NCBI GenBank assembly: GCA_030448025.1
Contig: JAUJNQ010000003.1
Location: 112,056-168,100 of the forward strand
Direction of reading: 5' to 3'
Length of the DNA stretch: 56,045 bases
Source: Acidimicrobiales bacterium
GTDB lineage: Bacteria > Actinomycetota > Acidimicrobiia > Acidimicrobiales > GCA-2861595
Below, in pieces: positions 16,905-24,999 of the stretch. Each line of letters starts with the position of its first letter. The stretch's first letter is position 1. The translations under genes and the position numbers were made by a program. The notes under the pieces are model-generated. The model searched no databases. It was not told the DNA's origin and saw nothing but the letters and a program-made list of their open reading frames with translations.

Positions 16905-17926
16905 CGGCCGGCATCCGGTCGGCGGGACACGAGCATGGCGTCGCCGAAGGAGAGGAAGCGGTACCCGTCCTCGAGGGCGAGCCGATACAACTTCCGCCAC
17001 CGCTCACCGCAGAAGGCGTCGAGGAGAAGCAGCAACGACGAGCGCGGCAGGTGGAAGTTGGTGAGGAGGGCGTCGGCCGCGGCGAAGGGGTAGTCGCCGT
17101 GGATGAACAGCCTCGTCCTCCCCTCCAGCTCCCCGGTGGCGGCGGCCGACTCCAGGGCCCGCACCGTGGTGGTGCCCACGGCCACGGTGCGCGACGCCCG
17201 CCGGCACGCCTCCATGGTTGCTTCCGGGACGCGGTAGCGCTCGGGATGCATCACGTGGTCCTCGGGCCGGTGGGCGCTGACCGGGCGGAAGGTGCCGAGG
17301 CCGACGGCCAGCTCCACGGCATGGACCTCCACCCCGCGCCGCCGACAGCCCGCCAGCACGGCCTCGGTGAGGTGCAGCCCGGCGGTGGGGGCGGCCACCG
17401 AGCCCGGGTGGGCGGCGTAGACGGTCTGGTAGCGCTCGGGGTCGGCCAGGGGCCGGTGGATGTACGGCGGCAGGGCGAGCGCAGCCCTGCTCTTGATGTC
17501 AGAGTCCTCGCTCTTGATGTCAGAGTCCTCCAAGGGGACCAGCACGCGGACGTGGCGGGTGCCGTCCTCTCCTGCGCCGCCCACCTCAACCATCTCCTGG
17601 TCGTCGGCCAGCAGGCGGGTGCCCGCCGGCACCCGGGCGCTGGGACGGACCAGCGCCTCCCAGGTGTCGCCGTGGAGGCGCTCCAGCAGCACCACCTCCA
17701 CCTTCCCGCCGGTGGGCTTGCGCAGGTGCAGCCGGGCCGGGATCACCCTCGTGTCGTTGACCACTAGAACGTCGCCGGGCCCGAGCAGGTCGGGCAGGTC
17801 CCGCACGGTTCGGTGGGCCACGACTCCCGTCGGGTCGGTGGCCACCAGGAGGCGGGCCGCGTCCCGGGGCTCGGCCGGCTCCTGGGCGATGGCCGCCTCC
17901 GGCAGGGGGTAATCGAAGGCGTCCAT
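16901..17926 (-). CDS. queA: S-adenosylmethionine:tRNA ribosyltransferase-isomerase
   Basis: QueA transfers the ribosyl group of SAM to preQ1-modified tRNA to form epoxyqueuosine. Family motifs include DYPLPEAAIAQEPAEPRD, DVLVVNDTRVIPARL, the C-terminal VAAPTAGLHLTEAVL and GLGTFRPV, and TNFHLPRSSLLLLLDAFCG. The ATG at 17926 is preferred (MDAFDYPLPEAA). The 341-residue protein contains EDSDIKS twice because of a 21-bp tandem duplication (17490-17531), in a loop before ALALPPYI. queA is followed by tgt with overlapping stop and start. A 101-bp inverted repeat lies 22 bases upstream. Confidence 0.95.
   Translation of the reverse strand: MDAFDYPLPEAAIAQEPAEPRDAARLLVATDPTGVVAHRTVRDLPDLLGPGDVLVVNDTRVIPARLHLRKPTGGKVEVVLLERLHGDTWEALVRPSARVPAGTRLLADDQEMVEVGGAGEDGTRHVRVLVPLEDSDIKSEDSDIKSRAALALPPYIHRPLADPERYQTVYAAHPGSVAAPTAGLHLTEAVLAGCRRRGVEVHAVELAVGLGTFRPVSAHRPEDHVMHPERYRVPEATMEACRRASRTVAVGTTTVRALESAAATGELEGRTRLFIHGDYPFAAADALLTNFHLPRSSLLLLLDAFCGERWRKLYRLALEDGYRFLSFGDAMLVSRRPDAGR
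17490..17531 (-). repeat. 21-bp in-frame tandem duplication inside queA
   Basis: Units at 17490-17510 and 17511-17531 share 20 of 21 bases and each encodes Glu-Asp-Ser-Asp-Ile-Lys-Ser or its close equivalent. The duplication sits between a variable domain and the conserved LPPYI region, so a loop is enlarged. Confidence 0.85.
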
Positions 17927-17947
17927 GGTCACGCCGCAGACAATGTC

Positions 17948-18048
17948 AGGGCCCGAAACAAAACTACTTGAGCGGCTCTGACGCCTGCAGCCCGGCGGCA
18001 GAGGGGTTTCGGCCTTACGGCCGCCCAAGTAGTTTCGTTACAGGCCCT
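17948..18048. repeat. 101-bp inverted repeat upstream of queA
   Basis: The arms at 17948-17976 and 18020-18048 are both 29 bases and complementary at 25 positions, including the run AAACTACTTG. The 43-base interior holds a short inner hairpin (CGGCC TTA CGGCC). It lies between vapC and queA, both on the minus strand. It could be a MITE-like insertion, a terminator for the toxin operon, or a structured queA leader. No reading frame runs through it. Confidence 0.75.
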
Positions 18049-18085
18049 CAGCAGGAACGGCCTTCGAGCTTGGGCAAGACGCTGC

Positions 18086-18514
18086 TCATTGGCCAGGGAG
18101 ACGCCACCGCACACTCGGAAAGCGGGCCATGTCTCGGTCGAGGGAGATGAGCTCGCAGCCGAGGTCCATGGCGATGGCGACCAGGTAGGCATCCGCAGCC
18201 AGGTCGCCCATCACGTCGGCAGCACGGCACTGCTCTTCGAACAGACCGAGGTGCCGGTCGCTGGGCGAGAGAGCCACATGGTTGGGCTGAGCCCTCACCG
18301 CCCGGACGAAGGAGAAGGCGTCGTCCACCGCGCTTGGAATCGTGAAGATGCGGCGGTTGGTGACGAGGCGTATGAAGCTCGCCCATGCCACGTCGGGAAC
18401 CGTGAACCGCTCCTGGCCGCCCACCAGTCCGTCGAACCATGGGCGAACCCGCTCGTGTTGAGGGTGGTCGGCCCGATGGGCCGCTACCACGACGTTGACG
18501 TCGAGCAGGATCAT
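18086..18514 (-). CDS. vapC: PIN-domain toxin of a VapBC-type pair
   Basis: PIN toxins are Mg2+-dependent RNases. The 142 residues start [20 protein letters not shown], giving the first conserved Asp in the LLDVN motif. A later acidic cluster follows in [21 protein letters not shown], and the last Asp is in [13 protein letters not shown]. Its ATG overlaps the upstream antitoxin stop by four bases (18511-18514), the usual antitoxin-first order. The target RNA cannot be predicted. Confidence 0.88.
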   Translation of the reverse strand: MILLDVNVVVAAHRADHPQHERVRPWFDGLVGGQERFTVPDVAWASFIRLVTNRRIFTIPSAVDDAFSFVRAVRAQPNHVALSPSDRHLGLFEEQCRAADVMGDLAADAYLVAIAMDLGCELISLDRDMARFPSVRWRLPGQ

Positions 18515-18768
18515 CTAAGCCGCTCGACCGGCTGCCCTTCGTCCAGGGCCTCCAGTAGGGCCCGGTTCGAGGTCACGTCGATTCCCGGTCGCACCCCTCC
18601 CCCGCCTCGGAAGACCGGGACCTCGGGACGACTGGATGGAACCTCATCAGCGCCGAGCTCCCTCCGCAGCGCCTCCTCGACGAGCTGGCCGAGGGTCAGG
18701 CCGAGACGGTGGGCCCGTTCCTTGGCCGTGGCGAGAAGGTTGTCGTCGATGGCCAGCGTGGTGCGCAT
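18511..18768 (-). CDS. vapB: Ribbon-helix-helix antitoxin of a VapBC-type pair
   Basis: The 85-residue protein starts [20 protein letters not shown], the short β-strand plus helix of VapB/DUF2191-like RHH antitoxins. The second helix is [16 protein letters not shown]. The flexible C-terminus ([21 protein letters not shown]) would wrap the toxin. It is the first gene of the pair and probably autoregulates the operon together with VapC, as is usual for the family. Confidence 0.85.
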   Translation of the reverse strand: MRTTLAIDDNLLATAKERAHRLGLTLGQLVEEALRRELGADEVPSSRPEVPVFRGGGGVRPGIDVTSNRALLEALDEGQPVERLR

Positions 18769-18878
18769 GATGCGAAGGCTAGCGCATCATCGTCATCACT
18801 AGGCAGGGCGACAGGCGCGAACCTGCGCCGGAATCCGCCCATCGCCGCCCGTGCTGACCGAGGACGAAGCAGGGTGAC

Positions 18879-18990
18879 TCAAGCACGCTCCACGACCACG
18901 CCCGGCGGAGTGTGCGCCAGCGCCCGGAGGTCACCGTCGGCCAAAAAGTGCGGAAGTTGGTGGGCTGCCCGGCGTTGGCGGCATCGGGCC
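18879..18990 (-). pseudogene. Possible remnant of a PIN-toxin C-terminus
   Basis: The 294-base stretch 18769-19062 has no intact gene. One frame ends LADGDLRALAHTPPGVVVERA and stops at 18879. This resembles the end of the neighbouring PIN toxin, SDVGDLRALAAHADGVAVQRA. Similarity is also visible in the DNA (CCAGCG-CCGGAGGTC against CCAGCG-ACGGAGGTC). Upstream of this tail no PIN sequence can be followed, so it looks like a decayed or partial duplicate. The remainder of the stretch shows nothing recognisable. Confidence 0.45.
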
Positions 18991-19062
18991 CCCAACGGCT
19001 GGGCCAGGAAGCGCCGGCATCGAACGGGCGCTTGCTCTGCGACGGACGAGGCAACCGGCGGC

Positions 19063-19443
19063 TTACGCTCGCTGGACGGCGACGCCATCGGCGTGCGCCG
19101 CCAGCGCACGGAGGTCGCCGACGTCGCTGGTGATCGCCGAGCCGCCTGGCTCGGCCGTCGCCACCACGACGGCATCCACCGCCGATCCCTGTCGAGCCTC
19201 GTGGCGGAGCGCCGCAGCGCGGCGAGCCAGCGCACTTGGCAGCCGGTCGATCACGTCACAAGCCTTGAGGAAGCGGTTGACCGGAGTGTCGGGGCCTACC
19301 TGTCCGGTCAGGGACTCCACCAGCACCACCGAGGGGACTCGTGGTGGCCACAGCCCCTCCCGCCGCAGCGCATCGATGCGAGCGACCGCAGCAGCTGAGC
19401 GCTCGGCGAGGCGGCTCACGCCGCCGGCGTCGAGTACCAACAT
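19063..19443 (-). CDS. PIN-domain toxin, second VapBC-type pair
   Basis: The 126-residue product begins MLVLDAGGVSRLAERS, with a PIN Asp at position 5. A conserved acidic motif VPSVVLVES lies near residue 40, and EARQGSAVDAVVVATAEPGGSAITSDVGDLRAL carries the C-terminal acidic residues. It lies four bases after the antitoxin gene. The ATG at 19443 fits the antitoxin stop; earlier in-frame starts would overlap the antitoxin. Confidence 0.85.
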   Translation of the reverse strand: MLVLDAGGVSRLAERSAAAVARIDALRREGLWPPRVPSVVLVESLTGQVGPDTPVNRFLKACDVIDRLPSALARRAAALRHEARQGSAVDAVVVATAEPGGSAITSDVGDLRALAAHADGVAVQRA

Positions 19444-19447
19444 GGCC

Positions 19448-19699
19448 CTACCCCGCTTCTTGCTCAGGGGACCTCCGGGCCAGGCGCTCGACCATGGCTT
19501 CGGCTCGAGCCATCTCTTCCGCTGTGGGCTCGCCGACCTCAGCAACGAGCTCATCGACATAGCGATCCCCCTCCTCCCGGAGGGCTTGGCGTCGCACCTC
19601 AGCCCGCACCGCATCTTGGAGCAGCTCTGAGGCCGGCAGGCCCCGCTCCTTCACCTGTTCGTAGAGGTCGCCGGGCAGGTAGACCTGCAGTCTCGGCAT
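19448..19699 (-). CDS. Antitoxin-like protein paired with the second PIN toxin
   Basis: The 83-residue product starts MPRLQVYLPGDLYEQVKERG, which resembles an RHH DNA-binding strand and helix. The middle (LPASELLQDAVRAEVRRQAL) continues as a helix, followed by an acidic tail (EVGEPTAEEMARAEAM) that would neutralise the toxin. The ATG at 19699 is favoured over one ten codons upstream. The pair forms an antitoxin-toxin operon next to ruvB. Confidence 0.82.
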   Translation of the reverse strand: MPRLQVYLPGDLYEQVKERGLPASELLQDAVRAEVRRQALREEGDRYVDELVAEVGEPTAEEMARAEAMVERLARRSPEQEAG

Positions 19700-19735
19700 A
19701 CGCCTGAGTATACGCCTATGCCTGCCCAAGCACCG

Positions 19736-20770
19736 CTACGACTGGTCGAAGAGCTGGGCCGCCTCGGGGGGAGGCTCGATGCCGAGGTGGCGCCACGCTG
19801 CGGGCATGGCCACGCGCCCCCGGGGGGTGCGCTTGAGCATGCCCAGCTGCAGCAGGAAGGGCTCGTAGACGTCCTCCACCGTCTCCGTCTCCTCCCCTAC
19901 GCTCACGGCCAGCGTTGACAGCCCAACCGGTCCTCCGCCGAACCGCTGGCATATGGCGCCCAGGATGGAGCGGTCCACCTTGTCGAGGCCGGCGTCGTCG
20001 ACGCCGAACAGGGCCAGCCCGTCGGAGGCCACCGAACCGCTTACCTTGCCGTCGCAGCGGACCTCTGCGTAGTCCCGAACCCGGCGCAGCAGGCGGTTGG
20101 CTATGCGGGGCGTGCCCCGGGAGCGTCGGGCGACCTCCACCGCCCCGTCGCCGTCGACCTCGAGGCCGAGGATGGCGGCAGCCCGATGCACGATGGCCAG
20201 CAGGTCCTCCACCGGGTAGTGGTCGAGGCGGGCCACGAACCCGAAGCGGTCCCGCAGTGGCCCGGTGAGGCGGCCGGTGCGGGTGGTGGCGCCCACCAGG
20301 GTGAACCGGGGCAGGTCGATGCGCAGCGAGCGGGCGCCCGGACCCTTCCCGATCACGATGTCGAGCTGGAAGTCCTCCATGGCGGGATAGAGGACCTCCT
20401 CCACGGCCCGAGCCAGGCGGTGGATCTCGTCGATGAAGAGGACGTCGCCGTCGTTGAGGTCGGTGAGCAGGGCGGCCAGGTCCCCGGCTCGCACCAGCGC
20501 CGGCCCGGACGTGATGCGAAAGGTGGCATCCATCTCGGCGGCCACGATGCCGGCCATGGACGTCTTGCCCAGCCCCGGTGGCCCGGCCAACAGCACGTGA
20601 TCGGCGGCCTGACCCCGGCGCCGGGCGGCCTCGAGCACGATGGACAGGCGCTCCTTCAGCTCGGGTTGACCCACGAACTCGCTCAGGCGACGGGGCCGGA
20701 GGCTGGCATCCTCTGCCGCCTCCGCGGTGTCGGTGGTGGCCGGCGCCAGGACCTCCTCGCGGGGGCTCAT
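19736..20770 (-). CDS. ruvB: Holliday junction branch-migration helicase RuvB
   Basis: RuvB is the AAA+ motor that drives branch migration with RuvA. From ATG 20770 the product has 344 residues. It shows [20 protein letters not shown], Walker A GPPGLGKT (63-70), Walker [11 protein letters not shown], the RuvB β-hairpin region [20 protein letters not shown] and [22 protein letters not shown]. The C-terminal winged helix has [19 protein letters not shown]. The start follows ruvA's stop by 19 bases. Everything essential is present. Confidence 0.98.
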   Translation of the reverse strand: MSPREEVLAPATTDTAEAAEDASLRPRRLSEFVGQPELKERLSIVLEAARRRGQAADHVLLAGPPGLGKTSMAGIVAAEMDATFRITSGPALVRAGDLAALLTDLNDGDVLFIDEIHRLARAVEEVLYPAMEDFQLDIVIGKGPGARSLRIDLPRFTLVGATTRTGRLTGPLRDRFGFVARLDHYPVEDLLAIVHRAAAILGLEVDGDGAVEVARRSRGTPRIANRLLRRVRDYAEVRCDGKVSGSVASDGLALFGVDDAGLDKVDRSILGAICQRFGGGPVGLSTLAVSVGEETETVEDVYEPFLLQLGMLKRTPRGRVAMPAAWRHLGIEPPPEAAQLFDQS

Positions 20771-20789
20771 CCCGACACCCCCGTCCCCG

Positions 20790-21422
20790 TCACGGCCCTG
20801 CTCCGACCCGAGGACGGTTCCTCGACGCCAGGCTGCGGAGGGCGGCACGGACCTGTGCCTCGGCATTGGCGCCCGGGTCGAGGTCGGCGATGGCCTCGCG
20901 CACCTCGTCGGGCGCGTAGCCGAGGCCGGCAAGGGCGGCTCGGACCTCGGAGCGAACGGCGGCGTGGTGGCTCTGGCCGTCGGCCACGCCCAACACGTGC
21001 TCGTCGGCCGGCTCGAAGCGGGGCTTCAACTCGATGAGCAGGCGAGCCGCGGTCTTGCGCCCCACCCCGGGAACAGTGGTGAGTGCGTCGAGGTCACCCC
21101 CGGCGAGGGCCTGGCGCAGCCCCACCGGCGAGAGCACGGACAGCACGGCCAGGGCCAGCGCCGGCCCCACCCCGTGGGCGGCGATGAGGGCCTCGAAGCA
21201 GCGCCGCTCCTCCCTGGTGGTGAACCCGTACAGCACGATGGCGTCCTCCCGCACGTGGGTGTGCACGTGGAAGAACGACGGCTCGCCCACTCCGGCGCCG
21301 GCCACGGTGGCCGCGGTCACCGTGAGGCGGTAGCCCACGCCGCCCACCTCAACCAGGAGGTCGCCCTGCCCGCCGGCGCCGGGCAGGGCCTCGAGCACCA
21401 CACCTCGCAGGGATCCGATCAT
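20790..21422 (-). CDS. ruvA: Holliday junction DNA helicase RuvA
   Basis: RuvA binds four-way junctions as a tetramer and loads RuvB. The 210 residues start [15 protein letters not shown] (OB fold), with [30 protein letters not shown]. Two helix-hairpin-helix regions follow, around [14 protein letters not shown] and [19 protein letters not shown]. The C-terminal RuvB-binding domain has [17 protein letters not shown]. It lies between ruvC and ruvB as usual. Confidence 0.97.
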   Translation of the reverse strand: MIGSLRGVVLEALPGAGGQGDLLVEVGGVGYRLTVTAATVAGAGVGEPSFFHVHTHVREDAIVLYGFTTREERRCFEALIAAHGVGPALALAVLSVLSPVGLRQALAGGDLDALTTVPGVGRKTAARLLIELKPRFEPADEHVLGVADGQSHHAAVRSEVRAALAGLGYAPDEVREAIADLDPGANAEAQVRAALRSLASRNRPRVGAGP

Positions 21423-21462
21423 GGACGCCCTCCTGTCCTCGACGTGGTGGTCGCTGTGGGGG

Positions 21463-22023
21463 TCACCGGCCCGCCTCTTCCCAGCGCTTCAGGCGGGGCG
21501 CCACCGTTAGGTGGCAAAGGGCCAGGGCCAGGGCATCGGCCGCGTCGACCGGCCGGGGCCGCTCGGCCAGGCCCAGCTGGGTGGTCACCATGCGCTGGAC
21601 CTGCTCCTTGGTGGCGGCGCCGTAGCCGGCCACCGCCTGCTTGACCTCGTTGGGTGTGTACTGGGCCACCTCGCACCCCGCGGCGGCGGCGATGGCCAGG
21701 GCCACCCCGCTCGCCTGGGCCACCGAGATTGCCGTGCGGACGTTGGTCTGGAAGAAGATCCGCTCCACGGCCACCGCATCGGGGTTGCACTCGGCGATCA
21801 GCGAGCGCAGGTCCGCGGCCATGCAGGCCAACCGCTCAGGCAGTGGGGCGGCGGGCGACGTGGTGAGCACACCGGCCAACTCCGCCCGGGCGCACGAAAC
21901 GTCATCGACGGAGCGTGGACCACTCGGACGCGCACCGCTGCTGGACCCACCGCGGGGAGATGGCACCCACACCCCGCCGTAGCCACAGCGCGAAAGACCA
22001 GGATCGATCCCTAGCACGAACAC
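21463..22023 (-). CDS. ruvC: Crossover junction endodeoxyribonuclease RuvC
   Basis: RuvC cleaves Holliday junctions. From the GTG at 22023 (VFVLGIDPGLSRCGYG) the product is 186 residues. Catalytic acids are Asp7 in GIDPGLS, Glu in AVERIFFQTNVRTAISVAQASG, and the Asp pair in PVDAADALALALCH. The segment SPRGGSSSGARPSGPRSVDD, after the first strand, looks longer than in typical RuvC and is Ser/Gly-rich. An upstream in-frame stretch would overlap the preceding GGDEF gene and is not used. Confidence 0.95.
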   Translation of the reverse strand: MFVLGIDPGLSRCGYGGVWVPSPRGGSSSGARPSGPRSVDDVSCARAELAGVLTTSPAAPLPERLACMAADLRSLIAECNPDAVAVERIFFQTNVRTAISVAQASGVALAIAAAAGCEVAQYTPNEVKQAVAGYGAATKEQVQRMVTTQLGLAERPRPVDAADALALALCHLTVAPRLKRWEEAGR

Positions 22024-22085
22024 TCGTTCGAGGTTAGCGCTGCACGAGGGTCCAGCCGCGGATCCCCTTTGCTCGCCGGCTCGGG

Positions 22086-24833
22086 CTACGGCACGGCGGC
22101 GTCCGCCAGTTCCTCCCGGGCCGTGCGAGCCAAGCCGACCACGTCCAGCAGGCCGTTGGTCTCGGTGAGGAGGGCCTCGAACTCGGCGGGCGGCAGTGGC
22201 ACCGACAGGAGGAAGCCCTGGGCCTCGTTGCAGCCGTTCTCCTGGAGGCAGGCAAGCTGCTCGAAGGACTCGACGCCCTCGGCGACCGTCGACACCCCGA
22301 GGCTGCGGGCCATGGCCACCACGGCGGTGACGATGGACGCCTCCTGGTTCGACGACTGGATCTCCCGGACAAGGGAGCGGTCGATCTTGAGCTTGTCCAC
22401 GGGCAGGGACCGCAGGCCTCCGAGCGACGACCACGCCTCGCCGAAGTCGTCGAGGGCGAGCTGCACGCCGAGCCCCTTCAGCGCGTGCAGGGCGGGGACG
22501 ATGGTGGTCACGTCGCCCAGCAGCGCGTTCTCGGCGATCTCGAGTACGAGCATCCTGGGCTCCAGGCCCGACTCGACCAACGCCTGGTTCACCTCGGCCA
22601 CGAGGCGCGGACTGGTGACCTGGCGCGTCGGCCCCACGTTCACGGAGACGGCGAAGCGCGCCAGGTGGGGGAAGCCCTGCTGCCAGCGACGAGCCTGACG
22701 GCACGCCTCGCCGAGGGCGAACCTGCCGATCTGGGCCACCAGCTCGCTCTGCTCTGCCAGTGGGAGGAACTCTCCGGGCAACATCAGACCCCGGTCCGGA
22801 TGCTCCCAGCGCACGAGGGCCTCGGCTCCGGAGATCCAGCCGCTGGCCACGTCCACCACTGGTTGGTAGTGGAGCACCAGCTCACCATCTCGAAGCGCCC
22901 GGTGGAGGGCGGCCTCCCGTCGTTCGCGTTCCACGACGTCGGCATGCATGCTGGGGCGGAAGACCTCGTAGCTACCCTTGCCCTTGGACTTGGCGGCATA
23001 CATGGCCAGGTCGGCGTTGCGCAGCAGCTCCTCGGCGTCGAAGGACGACCCGCTGGTGGTGGCCACGCCCATGCTTCCCTGGATGGGCACCGAGCTGCCG
23101 TCGAACTGGATCGGCGACCCCGGCCAGCCCTGGACCCGCTGGGCCACCAGACCGAGCGTGGCGTCGTCGGCGTGCTCCAGGAGGATGGCGAACTCGTCAC
23201 CGCCCATGCGGGCCACCGTGTCCCCGGCGCGCACGCTCTGGAGCAGCCGGCGCGCCACTTCCACCAGCACACGGTCGCCGGCGGGGTGGCCGAGCGTGTC
23301 GTTCACGATCTTGAAGTCGTCGAGGTCGACGGTCACCAGCGCTATGGACTCGGCCCCCCGCCTGCACCTGGCCACGGCGTGCTCCAGGCGGTCTCGAAGG
23401 AGGGTGCGGTTGGCCAGCCCGGTGAGGGGGTCGTGCAGCGCCTGGCGACGCAGCTCGTGCTCGAGGCGCCTGCGGTCGGCCACGTCCCGGCTGGTGAGGA
23501 GGATGCCTCGCACGCTGTCGTCGCCCAAGAGGTTGCTCACGGTCGTCTCCGCCAGGCACCAACGGCCGTGGCGGTGGCGCAGCCGGCCCTCGATAACCGC
23601 CGGCAGGGCCGGGGACGGCGGGGACGAGCGAAGCCGGGCGAGGGTGTCCACTCGCTCGTCGGGGTGGAGGAGCTCCTCGATGCGCCGCCCCACCAGCTCT
23701 CCGGGTGCGAAGCCGAGCACCCGCTCCACCGAGGCACTCTGGTAGCGGATCACGTTGTCGGCGTCCACCACCGTGAGCACGTCCGAGGCGTTGCGGACGA
23801 GGGAGCGGAAGTGCCGCTCCTGGTTGGTTAGGCGAGCCGTCCGTTCCGTCACCATGTCGTCGAGCCGGGCGGCGAGGGCCTCGTTCTCCAGGTGGGTCAG
23901 AACCTGGCGGGCCAGGAGGAGGACGAGGATGACCGCGCCGTCGACCACGAGGAAAGCGTCGGCCCCAAGGTCCACCTGGTCCGCGACGGCCACGATCGCA
24001 GCCAAACCCACCGGAACGTAGGGGACGAGGGCGGGCAGCAGGCCGATGGTCCGTCCCTCGGCTACCTCCATCAGGTCGGTATTGGGGGCCAGCGCCGCCA
24101 GTGCGAGGACGACGGCCCCGATGGTCCAGCTCGCAGAGGCGAGGGCGCCCAGGTTGTCGGGGTTGCCGGAGCGCGTGGACAGGTAGGTGAAGGCGACGTG
24201 GCCGGCGACGAGGAGCGCCATGCCGGTCAGGAGCAAGGCCCAAGGCAGCCGTGACCCACGCTTGACCCGCGTGAAGGCAGCCAGTACCAGCGACGCCAGG
24301 ATGATGTCGACCAAGGCGAATGCCAGCTCCGACGTGCGGCCGGCCGAGTACACCGCCCCGAACACGATGGCCCAGCCCGTGAAGAGCAGCGCGGCGGCGA
24401 CGAGGAGGCCATCCAGGACCGTGCGGGCGCGGGCAGGTTGGCGCAAGGCTGGAGCGAGGAAGCACAGCAACGCCAGGAGCGGCAGGGCGAGCCCCAGGAC
24501 CGAAGCCAGTCCCGGGATCGAGGCCAGCTCGGAAGCCGAGGGTATGGGGAGAGAGCGCCCCGTCCCCTTCTCGTGGTACCAGGTCATTCCGTTGGCCAGG
24601 AACCAGCACGCCCCGGCGGCCGCTAGCAGGGCCCAACCGCGCCGGGTACCGGCCCCGCTCCGGGTGGCGGCGAAGCCACAGGCCAACGCCGCGCCCAGCG
24701 ACGCCCCAGCCACCGAGACGCGCTCGAGGAGGTGCGTGGCCGCGGGGTCGACCGGGCCGATCAAGACCCAGGCCACTTGCACGAGGCAGAAGACCACAGC
24801 GACCGCGGCGGCGGCACGGAACCGAACAGGCAA
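22086..24833 (-). CDS. Membrane PAS-GGDEF-EAL c-di-GMP turnover protein (paralogue 1)
   Basis: The 915-residue protein has about eight N-terminal membrane helices (1-310), a PAS domain (about 335-455), GGDEF (460-620; GGDEF at 544-548) and EAL (640-890; EAL at 671-673). The inhibitory site RAGD (535-538) precedes GGDEF. Synthesis motifs look intact. In the EAL domain the metal-binding Glu and Asp are kept, but loop 6 reads DDFGEAWSSL rather than the usual DDFGTGYSSL. Start is TTG 24833 behind GGAGG. A FliA/WhiG-like promoter lies at 24858-24884. Its layout matches the gene at 38455. Net activity cannot be told from sequence. Confidence 0.93.
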   Translation of the reverse strand: MPVRFRAAAAVAVVFCLVQVAWVLIGPVDPAATHLLERVSVAGASLGAALACGFAATRSGAGTRRGWALLAAAGACWFLANGMTWYHEKGTGRSLPIPSASELASIPGLASVLGLALPLLALLCFLAPALRQPARARTVLDGLLVAAALLFTGWAIVFGAVYSAGRTSELAFALVDIILASLVLAAFTRVKRGSRLPWALLLTGMALLVAGHVAFTYLSTRSGNPDNLGALASASWTIGAVVLALAALAPNTDLMEVAEGRTIGLLPALVPYVPVGLAAIVAVADQVDLGADAFLVVDGAVILVLLLARQVLTHLENEALAARLDDMVTERTARLTNQERHFRSLVRNASDVLTVVDADNVIRYQSASVERVLGFAPGELVGRRIEELLHPDERVDTLARLRSSPPSPALPAVIEGRLRHRHGRWCLAETTVSNLLGDDSVRGILLTSRDVADRRRLEHELRRQALHDPLTGLANRTLLRDRLEHAVARCRRGAESIALVTVDLDDFKIVNDTLGHPAGDRVLVEVARRLLQSVRAGDTVARMGGDEFAILLEHADDATLGLVAQRVQGWPGSPIQFDGSSVPIQGSMGVATTSGSSFDAEELLRNADLAMYAAKSKGKGSYEVFRPSMHADVVERERREAALHRALRDGELVLHYQPVVDVASGWISGAEALVRWEHPDRGLMLPGEFLPLAEQSELVAQIGRFALGEACRQARRWQQGFPHLARFAVSVNVGPTRQVTSPRLVAEVNQALVESGLEPRMLVLEIAENALLGDVTTIVPALHALKGLGVQLALDDFGEAWSSLGGLRSLPVDKLKIDRSLVREIQSSNQEASIVTAVVAMARSLGVSTVAEGVESFEQLACLQENGCNEAQGFLLSVPLPPAEFEALLTETNGLLDVVGLARTAREELADAAVP

Positions 24834-24857
24834 GAGACCTCCAGGAGCTCAAGAGCC

Positions 24858-24884
24858 CTATCGGCTGATCAACCCCCTCCTTTG
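24858..24884 (-). promoter_or_regulatory. Predicted FliA/WhiG-type promoter of GGDEF-EAL paralogue 1
   Basis: On the minus strand CAAA (24884-24881) is followed by exactly 15 bases and then GCCGATAG (24865-24858). The established FliA/WhiG consensus is TAAA-N15-GCCGATAA, so the match is 3/4 and 7/8 at ideal spacing. It ends 25 bases before the TTG start and is next to a GGAGG ribosome site. Confidence 0.65.
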
Positions 24885-24999
24885 AGCACTGTTCGTCCGG
24901 GAATAAGGGGCGGTCGTCTTTGCCCTTGGCTCGATCCTTCACCGTGTGGCTGCCTTCGGGCCGACGGCGGTTACGCCCCTTCTGCTAACAGGGGGCTGC
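24885..24999 (-). other. Intergenic region between yebC and the GGDEF-EAL gene
   Basis: This stretch completes the 166-base gap between the yebC stop and the GGDEF-EAL start. I see no gene, tRNA or clear c-di-GMP riboswitch in it. A possible convergence of the yebC terminator and the GGDEF promoter region is all that can be said. Confidence 0.5.

Noticed and set aside
24834-24999. Possible c-di-GMP riboswitch before the GGDEF-EAL gene
   Set aside because: A GGGCAAAG stretch recalls GEMM elements, but the remaining conserved parts and helices could not be found, and it would lie upstream of the predicted transcription start.
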